The notes: generated by a model not told the origin, from the letters alone. A stretch of DNA of 64,000 bases from Paraburkholderia sp. NMBU_R16 (GCF_013282575.1 NZ_JAAAYE010000003.1:124001-188000), one strand, 5' to 3'; positions 9,807 through 20,441 are shown, counted from the stretch's first letter. Translations and numbers: made by a program.

Positions 9807-10036
9807 GCAAACACAACATCGAACAATGCGTCCGCGACAGCCTGGGGCGGTACTTCCAGGATCTCGACGGCGCGAAAGCACACGACGTCTTCGACATGGT
9901 GATGTCGTGCGTCGAAAAACCGATGCTCGAGGTGGTGCTCGAGCAGGCCGGCGGCAATCAGTCGCTTGCCGCCGAATATCTCGGCATCAACCGCAACACG
10001 TTGCGCAAAAAGCTGCAACAGCACGGTCTGCTGTAG
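9803..10036 (+). CDS. fis: DNA-binding protein Fis
   Basis: 77-residue nucleoid-associated regulator. The C-terminal helix-turn-helix AAEYLGINRNTLRKKLQQHG is clear, preceded by the dimerisation helices around EVVLEQAGGNQS. Slightly shorter than the 98-residue E. coli protein, as usual in beta-proteobacteria. Coupled to dusB by a 4-bp overlap and followed by purH after 39 bp. Confidence 0.95.
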   Translation: MSKHNIEQCVRDSLGRYFQDLDGAKAHDVFDMVMSCVEKPMLEVVLEQAGGNQSLAAEYLGINRNTLRKKLQQHGLL

Positions 10037-10075
10037 TCGCGCCGCCCTCGTCCCTTTTCGGTATTGGTTTCCATC

Positions 10076-11641
10076 ATGATCAAGCAAGCGCTCATCTCCG
10101 TTTCCGACAAGTCCGGCATCGTCGAATTCGCCCAATCGCTCTCGGCGCTCGGCGTCAAGATTCTGTCGACGGGCGGCACGGCCAAGCTGCTCGCCGAGGC
10201 AGGCCTCACCGTAACCGAAGTGGCCGACTACACCGGCTTTCCCGAAATGCTCGACGGCCGCGTCAAAACGCTGCACCCGAAAGTGCACGGCGGCATTCTC
10301 GCGCGCAGGGACCTGCCGGAGCATATGGCCGCGCTCGAAGCGCACGGGATTCCCACGATCGACCTGCTCGTCGTCAATCTCTATCCGTTCGTCGCAACGG
10401 TTTCGAAAGACCAATGCACGCTCGAAGACGCTATCGAGAACATCGACATCGGCGGCCCGACGATGCTGCGCTCGGCCGCCAAGAATCATCGCGACGTGAC
10501 GGTTATCGTCGATCCGGCCGACTATTCGGCGGTGCTCGATGAAATGCGGGCGAACGGTAACACGGTCGGCTACAAGACGAACTTCCGCCTGGCGACGAAG
10601 GTCTTCGCGCACACGGCGCAGTACGACGGCGCGATCACGAACTATCTGACGAGCTTGACCGAGGCGCTCCAGCACAGCTCGCGCAACGCGTATCCGGCCA
10701 CGCTGAACCTCGCCTTCGAGAAAGTGCAGGACCTGCGCTACGGCGAGAATCCGCATCAGAGCGCGGCGTTCTACCGAGACTTGTCGGCGCCGGCCGGTGC
10801 GCTCGCGGCCTATCGCCAGTTGCAAGGCAAGGAGCTCTCGTACAACAACATTGCCGATGCCGACGCGGCATGGGAGTGCGTGAAGACGTTCGATGCGACC
10901 GCCTGCGTGATCGTCAAACATGCGAATCCCTGCGGCGTCGCCATCGGGGCCGATCCGCTCGAAGCCTACTGCAAGGCGTTCAAGACCGATCCGACTTCGG
11001 CCTTCGGAGGCATCATCGCGTTCAACCGGGAGCTCGACGAGGCTGCGGCCCAAGCCGTGGCCAAGCAGTTCGTCGAAGTGCTGATCGCGCCGTCGTTCAC
11101 GGAGGGCGCCAAGGCCGTCTTTGCGGCCAAACAGAATGTGCGTTTGCTCGAGATCGCTCTGGGCGCCGGGCAGAACACGTTCGATTTCAAGCGCGTCGGC
11201 GGCGGGCTGCTCGTGCAATCGCCCGATGCGAAGAACGTCTCGTCGCGTGAATTGCGCGTCGTGACCAAGCGTCACCCGACACCGCAGGAAATGGACGATT
11301 TGCTCTTCGCCTGGCGCGTCGCGAAATACGTGAAATCGAATGCGATCGTCTTTTGTGCAAAAGGCATGACGCTCGGCGTCGGCGCGGGCCAGATGAGCCG
11401 GGTCGATTCGGCCCGCATCGCAAGCATCAAGGCGCAAAACGCGGGCCTCACGCTGGCGGGCTCGGCCGTGGCGTCCGATGCGTTCTTCCCGTTCCGCGAT
11501 GGCCTCGATGTCGTCGTGGCCGCGGGCGCGACCTGCGTGATTCAACCGGGTGGCTCGATGCGCGACGACGAAGTCATCGCCGCGGCGGACGAGCACAACA
11601 TCGCCATGATCATGACGGGTGTGCGGCACTTCCGGCACTGA
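10076..11641 (+). CDS. purH: Bifunctional AICAR formyltransferase/IMP cyclohydrolase
   Basis: Last two steps of IMP synthesis. 521 residues. The N-terminal IMP cyclohydrolase domain shows [26 protein letters not shown] and [16 protein letters not shown]. The C-terminal transformylase carries the Lys-His-Asn stretch [15 protein letters not shown] and the closing [14 protein letters not shown]. The ATG at 10076 is preferred over a TTG four codons upstream. In relatives the next gene is ruvC; here a 5-kb accessory gene intervenes. Confidence 0.96.
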   Translation: MIKQALISVSDKSGIVEFAQSLSALGVKILSTGGTAKLLAEAGLTVTEVADYTGFPEMLDGRVKTLHPKVHGGILARRDLPEHMAALEAHGIPTIDLLVVNLYPFVATVSKDQCTLEDAIENIDIGGPTMLRSAAKNHRDVTVIVDPADYSAVLDEMRANGNTVGYKTNFRLATKVFAHTAQYDGAITNYLTSLTEALQHSSRNAYPATLNLAFEKVQDLRYGENPHQSAAFYRDLSAPAGALAAYRQLQGKELSYNNIADADAAWECVKTFDATACVIVKHANPCGVAIGADPLEAYCKAFKTDPTSAFGGIIAFNRELDEAAAQAVAKQFVEVLIAPSFTEGAKAVFAAKQNVRLLEIALGAGQNTFDFKRVGGGLLVQSPDAKNVSSRELRVVTKRHPTPQEMDDLLFAWRVAKYVKSNAIVFCAKGMTLGVGAGQMSRVDSARIASIKAQNAGLTLAGSAVASDAFFPFRDGLDVVVAAGATCVIQPGGSMRDDEVIAAADEHNIAMIMTGVRHFRH

Positions 11642-11653
11642 TTGCACGCGAGA

Positions 11654-11696
11654 GGGTGCCCGGATCGGCCGGGCACCCGTTGCGTGTGCAACGTTT
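11654..11696 (+). terminator. Stem-loop(s) after purH
   Basis: A 10-bp perfect stem, GGGTGCCCGG/CCGGGCACCC, with loop ATCGG (11654-11678), starts 12 bp after the purH stop. A second small hairpin (GTTGC/GCAAC) running into GTTTTC follows directly, giving a modest T-tract. Likely Rho-independent end of the dusB-fis-purH transcript. Confidence 0.6.
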
Positions 11697-11793
11697 TCAT
11701 CGAAGACAGTCGAGCCACCGACCGACACGCTCTCGTTGAATCGGCCAGAACGCTGGCCCGGCGTAGCCGATCGTCCCAATAGCTGCGCCGCTT

Positions 11794-11818
11794 TTCGCCT
11801 CTCCTCACACCGCTTCGC
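11794..11818 (+). promoter_or_regulatory. Perfect PIP/hrp_II box upstream of the trehalase-domain gene
   Basis: TTCGC at 11794-11798 and TTCGC at 11814-11818 are separated by exactly 15 bases (TTCGC-N15-TTCGC, equivalent to TTCG-N16-TTCG). In Ralstonia, Xanthomonas and Burkholderia this element is bound by the AraC-type type III regulator (HrpB/HrpX). It lies 253 bp before the start codon, on the coding strand. No -10 consensus was found at the expected spacing, and by chance one such match on either strand in 64 kb is not impossible. Confidence 0.6.
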
Positions 11819-12071
11819 CCTCACTCGCGTTTCGATACGTGCGCCCTCGATGCGCACGCGTGCCACGTCGCGCCGCCGTTCTCCTCTTCGCCCACCTCCA
11901 TGCGCCCATTGTGCGCAACGCGATAATCGTCACCACTTCAGCGCGAGAGCCCTACACGGCACGCACTGAGCCACTGCAAGGCGCTTCGATCACATGAAGT
12001 CGTCAGCCATCGCGGCGACAACGCGATCGTCGAGCCGATGATCAAGAGAAGAACCTCCCAAGGAGACGTGA

Positions 12072-15000
12072 ATGTCAACGCCCACTCTCTCGCCCACGGC
12101 GGCATCGAACGTCCCGCATGCGCAGCATCCCGCAGCGGACCGGCAGCCTCCCGCCCCCGTCGCTGACGATGTCAATCGGGACAACGCCTCCCGCCTGCGA
12201 GGCGGCAAGCTGCGCACTCTCTTACGGATGGACCGGAAGCGAGAGCCCGTCAACGTCGAGGGGACTCTGAACGAGGGTGTCCGAAGGATGTTCAACACCG
12301 TCGGGGATCGTTCGAGTGGGCGGGCTGCAGGCGCCGAAAGTGCACAGGACGACAGAGCCAGCACGCGTACAGAAATCGAATCGATGTTCCGCGGCATCAA
12401 CCCCCAGCTCGTCGAGGAACTGCTCGATTGGCGCGAACAAAGCGATATTCCCATTTACGGCAACGCACCGCGCTACGCTCAAGCCCGCTTGCTGGCCCGG
12501 GCGCTTGCGACGGCCACGGGAGGCGATGCCGAACGCGCGAAGGCAGTCATCGGCAACTGGAATCGCCAATCAAAACTCGAGCCGTGGCGGTTCAGCGAGA
12601 CGACGCAAGCCGACGACTTGGCCACTCACTGCCTGCTCGCAAAAACACCGCTCGGATGGGACATTCTGACTGCCTTGCCCCAGTCGCGCTATGTCAGCCT
12701 GGCGGATACGGACGACGAACGTCGGCACATGTCGACTGCGCTGCAGGCATGCGCGCACTTGTTCGAAAATCTTCCGTTCGACGAGGAAGCGTTTGCTCGC
12801 CCGCGCAATCTCGACGAAGCCCGCGAGCTCGCCGAAAACATCGTCGCCCAGGGCATGCCCGCGCCCGACGACGACCAGCCGCGGCCCGACGCAAATCCGG
12901 CCTTCCGCTTCAAAAGCAACGTGATCGCAGCGCGCGCGCTCATCGGTTCGCTCTCCACGGCCCCGAGCCCGAAGCAGCGCGAGGCGATCGTGCTCTTTCT
13001 CGGTGGCAAGCGCGAGCGCGAGATCGACAACGCGTCGATGATGCGCCATCGGGTGAACCAGCTGTTTGGCGAAAGCAACGAGAAGCGTGGCTTGTTCCGA
13101 CGCATGCCTACGGCGGATCAGCGGACCATGGATATGCTCGCCAAGCGATCCCTCGGCGAGCTTGCCAAGGAGCTTGCGGATCAGCTCCAGGCGCCCAGGA
13201 TATTGGTAAATGGCTGCCTTGTCCCGGATCCCGACTTCGCGCCCGAACCGACGACGGAACGCATGCGTGCCGAGCTTCACCGTGCCGCATTGGAAACCGC
13301 CGTCAAACGCGTGGACCACCGGTCCCGGAGCAGCTCGATCGACCTGAAAGACGATTTGAAGGACCTGCGCCGCACGGTAGCGCGCCGGCTGGGCATCAGG
13401 GAGAAGGATCTGAAAAAAGACCCGGAATGGCGAGCGGCGAGCGAGGAGTGCAAGCAATTGAACCTCGACACCGTGCGCGCATGGATGCGCGAGGCCGAAA
13501 TCGACCCGGACACGTCCGAGCTCGGGCAGCACCTGCAGACGCTCGACGATATGCGCTCCGGCACGGCAAGCCGCGCCGACGGCATACGCGAGCTCGTCAA
13601 TACCCTGCGTCCAGGCTCATCCCTGGCGTTCACGAGCCACGGCGCAAAAGGACCGAATGTCACCTTGTGGTCGACGATCGCACCTGAAGTATTGAAGCAC
13701 AAGTGGGGGCATCCCACCGTCACGCCGTTGCCCACATACTCGAATATCAAAGGCCGCGGCGCGGCACTCATTCTCTCGGGAGACGAAGGTCCCGACGGCG
13801 CCTACGTCGATATTGACGTCGGGACGTTCGATCGCAAGGCATGGACTTTCCTGGCGGGTATCGTTTCTCAGATCCACTCGGAGACGCCCGCGCACATGAC
13901 GGACAACTTCTGGTGGCAAGTGTTCGAAATAGGCCCTCATCGGTCGACCGAGAACTCCGAGGGTCTCAAGATTCGCATCAAAGCGGATACGTTCAATGAG
14001 GCTAAGCGCCTCGCTTGCAAGGTCGTCGAGGAAATATCCGATACGAAATCGGAAAAGGGCCGCAGTGGATGGCAGCGTCTCGTCGAAACGGCTTGCGATC
14101 GCGACGACATCAGCGTCCACTATCAGACGCGCGAAGACAAGGATAAAGTACGCGTCATGCAGACCATGACGGTCCTCGGGCAAAACACGATGACGGGACC
14201 TGCCGTTCCGCCAAACAAATGGGTCGGGTGGGGCGTCAACAACTGGTGGAATGCGTTCGCCGCCCAGTTGTCGCGCACCAAAGGAACGACCACGAGCCGG
14301 ATTCGCGGAGCGAACGACGAATCGCGGATATCGACTCGCCGCGAGCAGCATCTGACTCTGGGTGGCCTGACCTATCCCTTGCCCAGCCTGACGGCGCCGC
14401 ACTCGGTGTGGGGCATGTCGTTGAGCGGTGGACACGGCGCGTGGTGGCTGCCTGCCAAACGGTTCACTACCGGTCTCGAAAGCGGGCAGGCGCGGTTGTG
14501 TCTGCCACCTCCGGGCTCGGGCGGCACTCCGTACCGCGAGTGGGCGATGACCGAGCTCGAGTACATCGAATGGCAGACCGAGCTCTTCGGCGCGTCCTCG
14601 CCTACACCTCCTGAGCACTTGCGCAATCATATCCTCCCCGATCGGCCGGATGGCGCACGGGGACCGCGCATGGTCATCGTACGTCAGTTCGCCACGAAGA
14701 AGGCAGCGGGCGAGCTGAACGCAACGTTCGACGACATCGAGACAATGAGCGGCGATCCGTCGGCCAGACCGACGATGCAGCGCAAGTTCGACGAAGCCAG
14801 CGCGCGTTTGCAGCACCCTTCGACCTGGGGCGAATTCCAAGTCTCGTTCGAATACACCAATCAGCAACAGCGCGTCACTGGATTGCCGCCACTGGGTTAC
14901 CAGAATCAAGGCTTCATTACCGACACTGAACACGATCGCGAGCATGTGCTGGGCCGCAAGGGTGGACGCAACACCGTCATCGGCACGCGAGTACCGGAAA

Positions 15001-16985
15001 AGGCGGTGCCCGACGCGGAAAACCGGCGGATTCTTGCCAGGAATGAGCCGACGCGATTTGCGCCTGCAGCTCCGGACTTCAAGCGATCGCCGATACAGGA
15101 GCTGGTCGGCGAGATGATGGCGAGCGCCCGGGAGGAATGGCTGCCAGGGGATCCGGTTGTCATGCGCAGCCACATGGACAACTTCGGTCACCTGTTCCAC
15201 CTTCTGCAAATGCGGGACGAAATCTATCCCATGGGCAGCAAGATTCGCGAACAGCTGCACGCCTATCTCGGCACTTCCGATGGCATGGCGGTGGTGGATT
15301 GCACGCCCAAGCGGCATCCGTTCGAGATCATGAAAGACTTCGAGATCGAGCGCGACCTTTACATCATCCGGAAGGGGCACTCGCCGAATGAACGCGATAC
15401 CTTCGACGACGAATTCTGGAAGGACTTCGACGTCGCCTCCTTCTTCGAGGCAAACTTCGACCCACCTTATCGTCCGCTGGCCGATAAGCAGCCGCCGCCG
15501 CAAGACACATTGATGGACCACATCAAGGTGCACCGCACCGCGAACAGGCTCGACATGAGCCACGCGGAGCTTTACTCGGCAATGATCGCGCTGCTTGGTG
15601 TCGGCAACGTGGAGTCGAACCGCTTCAGCCTCCAGTTCGGCTGGGACAAGATTCTCGACGCAATGGGCCTCATCGCGGGCGAAACCGAAAGTCCACAGGA
15701 AAGAGCAGAAAACCTCGCCACCGTGCGACGCATCATTCAAAACAAGCAGCACCTAATCGACTTGTTGAACATCGACCCGAACGCGAACGCCACGCATTTC
15801 ACGGGCCGTCCACAGCCGCTGACACTCGGCGTCATCGCGGAGGGATATGCCAACGAGACGGGCAACGACGATATCCTTGTCGAAATTCTGCCTCAGCTGA
15901 TGGCCGAAACGTTCACCGCAGTGCGCGGCGCCGGCGACTTGCTGCCAGGACAAATTTTCAACGGTATCGCCATGCTGCCGGATGGGCGCTTACAACTCGC
16001 GCCGTATGACTACGCCTCATACAAAGGCCCGCGGCCGGAGAGCTATAAGGAGGACAAGCACAAAGCCAAGCTGCAGCTGGAGGAAAACCAAATCAACCAG
16101 CTGTTCACCATGATGCACCAGCGCATGAGCGCAGCAACGGGCATCGACTTTTCGGACGCGCAAGTCAATCCGGATGATGGGCGCCCTGAATTGCCGTACT
16201 TGCTCTCGTTGCAACAGAACGCGCACTTCCTTCGGTCCCTGGCGGTCTTGAAGCGCGGGTTGATCGCGGCGGCCAAGCGAGATCCGGAGGTCGCGAAAAA
16301 GCTCAAAGAAACGGGGGCTCAGGGCGAGGAAGAAATGGCCATTTGGGCGATGAGCGATGCCGGACGCATGGCGCGTCTTGTCGACCAGCTCGAAACCGAA
16401 TGGACCAAGGCGACACAACAAACGTTCTTCGAGCCGCGCAAAGATATCGAGGTGCGGCGCGGACCGAATGGGACGACGCCGCCGACGCCGTTAACAGTAG
16501 GCTCCTACTATCGGGTGAGGACGGCAGAATTGCATCCGACGCTGTCGGCGGAAATCGCCAACGCCTTGTGGGCCGGCATCGTACCCCCCGAAGCCATGGA
16601 AGGTACGATCGAAAAGCTTATGCAGTTGATCACGCCGGAAGGCGTCATGGCCTCGGAGCTCCTCAACAGCGGTCAGCAGTGGGATGGCAAAAACTATTGG
16701 GCGATGCATGCCTATAAGACAGTGGAAGGCCTCATGCGTAACGGTTACGAGGTCCTTGCCAGGAAAGTAGCCATCGCTTATTGCGAGAACGCGTACCAGG
16801 CGTTCTGCATGGAGCGCAGGACGGTGGAGAAGTTGGGGCCGAACGGTGCCTACGGCGGGGGGGGGGAATATTCGGTCGAGTTCAATATGACGATGACGAA
16901 CGAGTTCCTCGCGTACCTCGGCGCTCTGTTCCCCGAGTGTGCCGAGATCCTCGAGCGTCGCGTGCCGGAAACCGTGGCCGCGTGA
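12072..16985 (+). CDS. 1637-aa protein with C-terminal GH37 trehalase domain; candidate type III effector
   Basis: Unrecognised residues 1-1060, then a trehalase-like domain at about 1070-1630. In family order it shows the [14 protein letters not shown] block (from 1082), [11 protein letters not shown] (R1184, W1191) in place of the GRFxExYYWDS signature, FTGRPQP (R1246), [10 protein letters not shown] (R1321, E1323), ATGIDFSDA (D1359), GQQWDG (1534), VEKLG (E1586) and YGGGGEY (E1599). D1359 and E1586 correspond to the acid/base pair Asp312/Glu496 of E. coli TreA. The reaction would be trehalose to two glucose. The N-terminus is Ser/Thr/Pro/His-rich, its first acidic residues falling near position 27, with no Sec signal; residues 530-830 are rich in Trp, Gly and Ser. 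Good AGGAGA site; PIP box upstream. It interrupts purH-ruvC synteny. The trehalase homology is strong; secretion is inferred. Confidence 0.8.
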   Translation: MSTPTLSPTAASNVPHAQHPAADRQPPAPVADDVNRDNASRLRGGKLRTLLRMDRKREPVNVEGTLNEGVRRMFNTVGDRSSGRAAGAESAQDDRASTRTEIESMFRGINPQLVEELLDWREQSDIPIYGNAPRYAQARLLARALATATGGDAERAKAVIGNWNRQSKLEPWRFSETTQADDLATHCLLAKTPLGWDILTALPQSRYVSLADTDDERRHMSTALQACAHLFENLPFDEEAFARPRNLDEARELAENIVAQGMPAPDDDQPRPDANPAFRFKSNVIAARALIGSLSTAPSPKQREAIVLFLGGKREREIDNASMMRHRVNQLFGESNEKRGLFRRMPTADQRTMDMLAKRSLGELAKELADQLQAPRILVNGCLVPDPDFAPEPTTERMRAELHRAALETAVKRVDHRSRSSSIDLKDDLKDLRRTVARRLGIREKDLKKDPEWRAASEECKQLNLDTVRAWMREAEIDPDTSELGQHLQTLDDMRSGTASRADGIRELVNTLRPGSSLAFTSHGAKGPNVTLWSTIAPEVLKHKWGHPTVTPLPTYSNIKGRGAALILSGDEGPDGAYVDIDVGTFDRKAWTFLAGIVSQIHSETPAHMTDNFWWQVFEIGPHRSTENSEGLKIRIKADTFNEAKRLACKVVEEISDTKSEKGRSGWQRLVETACDRDDISVHYQTREDKDKVRVMQTMTVLGQNTMTGPAVPPNKWVGWGVNNWWNAFAAQLSRTKGTTTSRIRGANDESRISTRREQHLTLGGLTYPLPSLTAPHSVWGMSLSGGHGAWWLPAKRFTTGLESGQARLCLPPPGSGGTPYREWAMTELEYIEWQTELFGASSPTPPEHLRNHILPDRPDGARGPRMVIVRQFATKKAAGELNATFDDIETMSGDPSARPTMQRKFDEASARLQHPSTWGEFQVSFEYTNQQQRVTGLPPLGYQNQGFITDTEHDREHVLGRKGGRNTVIGTRVPEKAVPDAENRRILARNEPTRFAPAAPDFKRSPIQELVGEMMASAREEWLPGDPVVMRSHMDNFGHLFHLLQMRDEIYPMGSKIREQLHAYLGTSDGMAVVDCTPKRHPFEIMKDFEIERDLYIIRKGHSPNERDTFDDEFWKDFDVASFFEANFDPPYRPLADKQPPPQDTLMDHIKVHRTANRLDMSHAELYSAMIALLGVGNVESNRFSLQFGWDKILDAMGLIAGETESPQERAENLATVRRIIQNKQHLIDLLNIDPNANATHFTGRPQPLTLGVIAEGYANETGNDDILVEILPQLMAETFTAVRGAGDLLPGQIFNGIAMLPDGRLQLAPYDYASYKGPRPESYKEDKHKAKLQLEENQINQLFTMMHQRMSAATGIDFSDAQVNPDDGRPELPYLLSLQQNAHFLRSLAVLKRGLIAAAKRDPEVAKKLKETGAQGEEEMAIWAMSDAGRMARLVDQLETEWTKATQQTFFEPRKDIEVRRGPNGTTPPTPLTVGSYYRVRTAELHPTLSAEIANALWAGIVPPEAMEGTIEKLMQLITPEGVMASELLNSGQQWDGKNYWAMHAYKTVEGLMRNGYEVLARKVAIAYCENAYQAFCMERRTVEKLGPNGAYGGGGEYSVEFNMTMTNEFLAYLGALFPECAEILERRVPETVAA
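16857..16866 (+). repeat. Homopolymeric G10 tract in the trehalase motif
   Basis: Ten consecutive G encode part of the GGGGEY catalytic motif (residues 1596-1599 of the trehalase-domain protein). Loss or gain of one G would shift frame about 40 codons before the stop and remove the active-site Glu1599. Confidence 0.95.
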
Positions 16986-17137
16986 GGCGGACCAGCAAGC
17001 CGATGTTACTCGCGCGGCACAGGGCTGCGCGAGCGTCGCTATGGTTACTCAGGGCGCAGATCGAATCGGGGCCCAACGCGATAGGCGAGGTGCCGGCGTT
17101 CGTTGTAGTATCGCAGGCACTTCCCCGCCTGAATCTC

Positions 17138-17680
17138 ATGAGAATCCTCGGCATCGACCCCGGCCTGCGCGTCACGGGCTTCGGCATCATCGACCAGACC
17201 GGCCAACGGCTCACTTACGTGACGAGCGGCGTCATCCGCACGGCCGACGCCGACCTGCCCTCCCGTCTTCGTACCATTTTCGACGGCATCTCCACGCTGA
17301 TCCGCCAGCACACCCCGGACCAGTCGGCCATCGAAAAAGTCTTCGTCAACGTCAATCCGCAATCGACGCTGCTGCTTGGACAAGCGCGTGGCGCGGCAAT
17401 CTGCGGTCTCGTGTCCGGCGGCGTGCCCGTTGCCGAATATACGGCGCTGCAGCTCAAGCAGGCCGTCGTCGGATATGGCCGTGCGACGAAAGAACAAATG
17501 CAGCAGATGGTTGGACGCCTGCTCGATCTGCCCGGCCTGCCGGGCACCGACGCGGCGGACGCGCTCGGCATGGCGATCTGTCACGCCCATGGCGGAGGTG
17601 CGCTCGGCGCCCTCGGCGATATCGCCCCTGGGCTCGCGAAAAAAGGATTGCGCGTGCGGCGCGGGCGACTCGTCGGCTGA
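17138..17680 (+). CDS. ruvC: Crossover junction endodeoxyribonuclease RuvC
   Basis: Holliday-junction resolvase, 180 residues. Acidic active-site residues are visible in [32 protein letters not shown] and [16 protein letters not shown]. It is the first gene of ruvC-ruvA-ruvB. It starts 152 bp after the trehalase-domain gene, so it likely has its own promoter in that gap. Confidence 0.96.
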   Translation: MRILGIDPGLRVTGFGIIDQTGQRLTYVTSGVIRTADADLPSRLRTIFDGISTLIRQHTPDQSAIEKVFVNVNPQSTLLLGQARGAAICGLVSGGVPVAEYTALQLKQAVVGYGRATKEQMQQMVGRLLDLPGLPGTDAADALGMAICHAHGGGALGALGDIAPGLAKKGLRVRRGRLVG

Positions 17681-17757
17681 CATGCAAAGGCGTGCGGCCG
17701 GCTCGAGACACTCGGCATACGCTACACTCGCGCATTGCCTTTCCACTCGCCTCAGAC

Positions 17758-18339
17758 ATGATCGGTCGAATCGCCGGCACCTTGCTGGAAAAGAACCCGC
17801 CTCACCTGCTCGTCGATTGCACCGGCGTCGGCTATGAAATCGACGTGCCGATGAGCACGTTCTACAACCTCCCGTCGACCGGCGAAAAGGTCGTGCTGCT
17901 TACACAGCTGATCGTGCGCGAAGATGCGCACCTCCTCTACGGCTTCGGCACGGCCCAGGAGCGCACCACATTCCGTGAACTGCTCAAGATCAGCGGCATC
18001 GGCGCACGCATGGCGCTGGCGGTGCTCTCCGGCATGAGCGTTCAGGAGCTCTCCCAGGCCGTGACGCTGCAAGACGCCGCGCGCCTCACGCGCGTGCCCG
18101 GCATCGGCAAGAAAACGGCCGAGCGTCTGTTGCTCGAGCTCAAGGGCAAGCTCGGCGCCGATCTGGGCGCGGCGGCCGCGGCCGTGTCCCCGTCCGATCA
18201 CGCGAGCGATATCCTCAACGCCCTGCTCGCGCTCGGCTATTCGGAAAAAGAAGCGCTCGCCGCCATCAAGAACGTTCCGGCCGGCACGGGGGTGTCCGAA
18301 GGCATCAAGCTCGCGCTCAAGGCGCTCTCGAAGGGTTAA
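17758..18339 (+). CDS. ruvA: Holliday junction branch migration protein RuvA
   Basis: Junction-recognition subunit that loads RuvB. 193 residues: N-terminal OB fold ([20 protein letters not shown]), helix-hairpin-helix motifs ([18 protein letters not shown] and [20 protein letters not shown]) and a C-terminal RuvB-binding domain ([17 protein letters not shown]). A TACACT box lies 30 bp before the ATG. Confidence 0.96.
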   Translation: MIGRIAGTLLEKNPPHLLVDCTGVGYEIDVPMSTFYNLPSTGEKVVLLTQLIVREDAHLLYGFGTAQERTTFRELLKISGIGARMALAVLSGMSVQELSQAVTLQDAARLTRVPGIGKKTAERLLLELKGKLGADLGAAAAAVSPSDHASDILNALLALGYSEKEALAAIKNVPAGTGVSEGIKLALKALSKG

Positions 18340-18371
18340 GGGGCACGACGGCCCAGCGGCGCCGCGCGCGG

Positions 18372-18377
18372 TACAAT
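18372..18377 (+). promoter_or_regulatory. -10 hexamer TACAAT of ruvB
   Basis: TACAAT ends 7 bases before the ATG at 18385, again pointing to a leaderless transcript. It overlaps an alternative in-frame ATG at 18376, which argues for the later start. Confidence 0.4.
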
Positions 18378-18384
18378 GGCGCGC

Positions 18385-19449
18385 ATGATCGAAACCGACA
18401 AGCTCGCCACCGAGCGCATCATCTCCGCGGCACCCTCTTCCTCGCACGAGGAAGCGTTCGAGCGCGCACTGCGTCCGCGCCAGCTCGAAGAGTACGTCGG
18501 CCAGGAAAAAGTGCGCGGCCAGCTCGAAATCTTCATCGAGGCAGCCAAGCGCCGCTCGGAGTCCCTCGATCACGTCCTGCTGTTCGGCCCCCCAGGCCTC
18601 GGGAAAACGACACTCGCGCACATCATCGCCCGCGAAATGGGTGTCAATCTGAGGCAAACGTCCGGGCCCGTGCTCGAGCGTGCCGGGGATCTCGCCGCGC
18701 TGCTCACGAACCTCGAAGCCAACGACGTCCTGTTCATCGACGAAATCCATCGCCTTTCGCCCGTCGTCGAGGAGATTCTCTATCCCGCGCTCGAGGATTA
18801 TCAGATCGACATCATGATCGGCGAGGGTCCGGCCGCGCGCAGCGTGAAACTCGATCTGCAGCCGTTCACGCTCGTCGGCGCAACGACGCGCGCGGGCATG
18901 CTGACCAATCCGCTGCGCGATCGCTTCGGCATCGTCGCGCGCCTCGAGTTCTATAACGCCGAGGAGCTCGCGCGCATCGTCGTGCGCTCGGCATCGCTGC
19001 TCGGCGCGCAGATCCACCGCGACGGCGCGTACGAGATCGCGCGCCGCTCGCGCGGCACGCCGCGTATCGCGAACCGGCTGTTGCGCCGCGTGCGCGATTA
19101 CGCCGAAGTGAAGGCGGACGGCAATATCACGGCGCGCGTGGCCGATGCGGCACTCGCCATGCTCGATGTCGACGCCGTCGGCTTCGACCTGATGGATCGC
19201 AAGCTGCTCGAGGCCATTTTGCACAAGTTCGACGGCGGACCGGTCGGCGTCGACAACCTCGCTGCCGCCATCGGCGAGGAGCGCGATACGATCGAAGACG
19301 TCCTCGAGCCGTATCTGATCCAGCAGGGCTATTTGCAGCGCACGCCGCGCGGACGCGTCGCGACTTTGGCGGCGTACCGCCATTTCGGCCTGGCCGCCCC
19401 CGACGCCGCCAGCCCCGTGCGCAGCCTCTGGGATAACGACGCTCCCTGA
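18385..19449 (+). CDS. ruvB: Holliday junction DNA helicase RuvB
   Basis: AAA+ motor of branch migration, 354 residues from [12 protein letters not shown]. Walker A is [12 protein letters not shown] and Walker B is [10 protein letters not shown]. Sensor and arginine-finger regions include [18 protein letters not shown], and the C-terminal winged helix closes with [11 protein letters not shown]. The start at 18385 is preferred over an in-frame ATG at 18376 that would lie inside the -10 box. Confidence 0.96.
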   Translation: MIETDKLATERIISAAPSSSHEEAFERALRPRQLEEYVGQEKVRGQLEIFIEAAKRRSESLDHVLLFGPPGLGKTTLAHIIAREMGVNLRQTSGPVLERAGDLAALLTNLEANDVLFIDEIHRLSPVVEEILYPALEDYQIDIMIGEGPAARSVKLDLQPFTLVGATTRAGMLTNPLRDRFGIVARLEFYNAEELARIVVRSASLLGAQIHRDGAYEIARRSRGTPRIANRLLRRVRDYAEVKADGNITARVADAALAMLDVDAVGFDLMDRKLLEAILHKFDGGPVGVDNLAAAIGEERDTIEDVLEPYLIQQGYLQRTPRGRVATLAAYRHFGLAAPDAASPVRSLWDNDAP

Positions 19450-19508
19450 GGCGCAAGCATCGAGCGCACGCGTCGGGCAACCCTCATTTCAACGGTTCCC
19501 AGCTCTCC

Positions 19509-20441
19509 ATGTCCGATCGCGCCGGCAAAGCCCCTCGTCCGAGCATGGCATGGCGCGATGCGCTCGGCGCCCGGCTGCGTGCCAAGATCGTCCAGGGCAT
19601 CACTCATCTGACGACAGGCAGCGGCCCGACGCTCGATTTCTCGTCGCCGCCCGGCGACCCGGGCCTCTTCGGTCCCGATGCCGTCTGCTGGCAAGTGCAT
19701 GCCGATTTCACGGCGATGATGGTGGGCGGCATCTCGGCCTTGATGCTGCAGGCCCTCCATCCGCTAGCGTTAGCCGGCGTCTGGGACCATTCCACGTTTC
19801 GCACCGATATGCTCGGCCGCCTGCGTCGCACGGCCACGTTTATCTCGGGCACGACGTTCGGCAACCGCGCCGACGCACTCGCGCTGATCGAACGCGTCAA
19901 ACGCATCCACCTCGCCGTCAGCGGTACCGCTCCGGACGGGCGGCCTTACCGCGCCAGCGATCCCGCGTTGCTGACATGGGTCCACGTGGCAGAGGTCTCG
20001 AGCTTCATGGCTGCCCACCTGCGCTACGTCAATCCCGCGCTGTCGATCGGTGAACAGGATCGCTATTACGCCGAGATGGCCATGATCGCGCAACTGCTGG
20101 GTGCCGATGATGTGCCGCACTCCCGGGCGGAAGTGGCGACCTATCTCGCCGCCATGCAGCCCGCGCTCGAGGCAGGGCCGCGCGTGCACGAAGTCGTGGC
20201 CGTGCTCGCCCACGCCGCCCCGAAAGGACGCCTAATGCGGCCTGCCGGCGCACTCGTGTTCCGCGCGGGCGTCGATTTGTTGCCCCGCTGGGCGCAGGAC
20301 TTGATCGGTTTTTCGGCGCCGGCACGGTATGCGGGCAAGCTGGCACGCCATGGGGTACGCATGATCGCGCCCGTGATGCGCTGGGCGCTCGTCAATGGGG
20401 CATCGAAGCGCGCACGCCGGCGCGTGGCGGCGCGAGTGTGA
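19509..20441 (+). CDS. MpaB/rubber-oxygenase-family protein (DUF2236)
   Basis: 310 residues of the oxygenase MpaB family, a haem-associated helical fold shared with latex-clearing protein. Characteristic stretches are SALMLQALHPLALAGVWDHS, FRTDMLGRLRRTATFISGTT and LTWVHVAEVSSFMAAHLRY. The substrate of bacterial chromosomal members is unknown. Stands alone between ruvB and a convergent phosphatase gene. Confidence 0.82.
   Translation: MSDRAGKAPRPSMAWRDALGARLRAKIVQGITHLTTGSGPTLDFSSPPGDPGLFGPDAVCWQVHADFTAMMVGGISALMLQALHPLALAGVWDHSTFRTDMLGRLRRTATFISGTTFGNRADALALIERVKRIHLAVSGTAPDGRPYRASDPALLTWVHVAEVSSFMAAHLRYVNPALSIGEQDRYYAEMAMIAQLLGADDVPHSRAEVATYLAAMQPALEAGPRVHEVVAVLAHAAPKGRLMRPAGALVFRAGVDLLPRWAQDLIGFSAPARYAGKLARHGVRMIAPVMRWALVNGASKRARRRVAARV

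Larger units (their letters stand above)
11642..12071 (+). other. 430-bp intergenic region between purH and the trehalase-domain gene
   Basis: Contains the purH terminator, then a perfect PIP box, then about 250 bp of leader with no convincing ORF, and finally AGGAGA at 12061-12066 placed for the ATG at 12072. I looked for a YANNNT -10 element 30-32 bases after the PIP box and did not find a match. No further repeats seen. Confidence 0.7.

Noticed and set aside
11819-11865. A -10 element (YANNNT) matched to the PIP box
   Set aside because: No match at 30-32 bases downstream; CACGCG and GATGCG do not fit.
13617-15752. A 711-codon minus-strand frame inside the trehalase-domain gene
   Set aside because: Antisense frame without ribosome site or recognisable domains; the plus strand carries clear trehalase motifs.
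12072-16985. An ordinary periplasmic trehalase (TreA/TreF orthologue)
   Set aside because: No Sec signal, about 1060 extra residues upstream, signature 1 diverged ([11 protein letters not shown]) and a lone position within core genes; the domain is trehalase-like but the protein is not a TreA orthologue.
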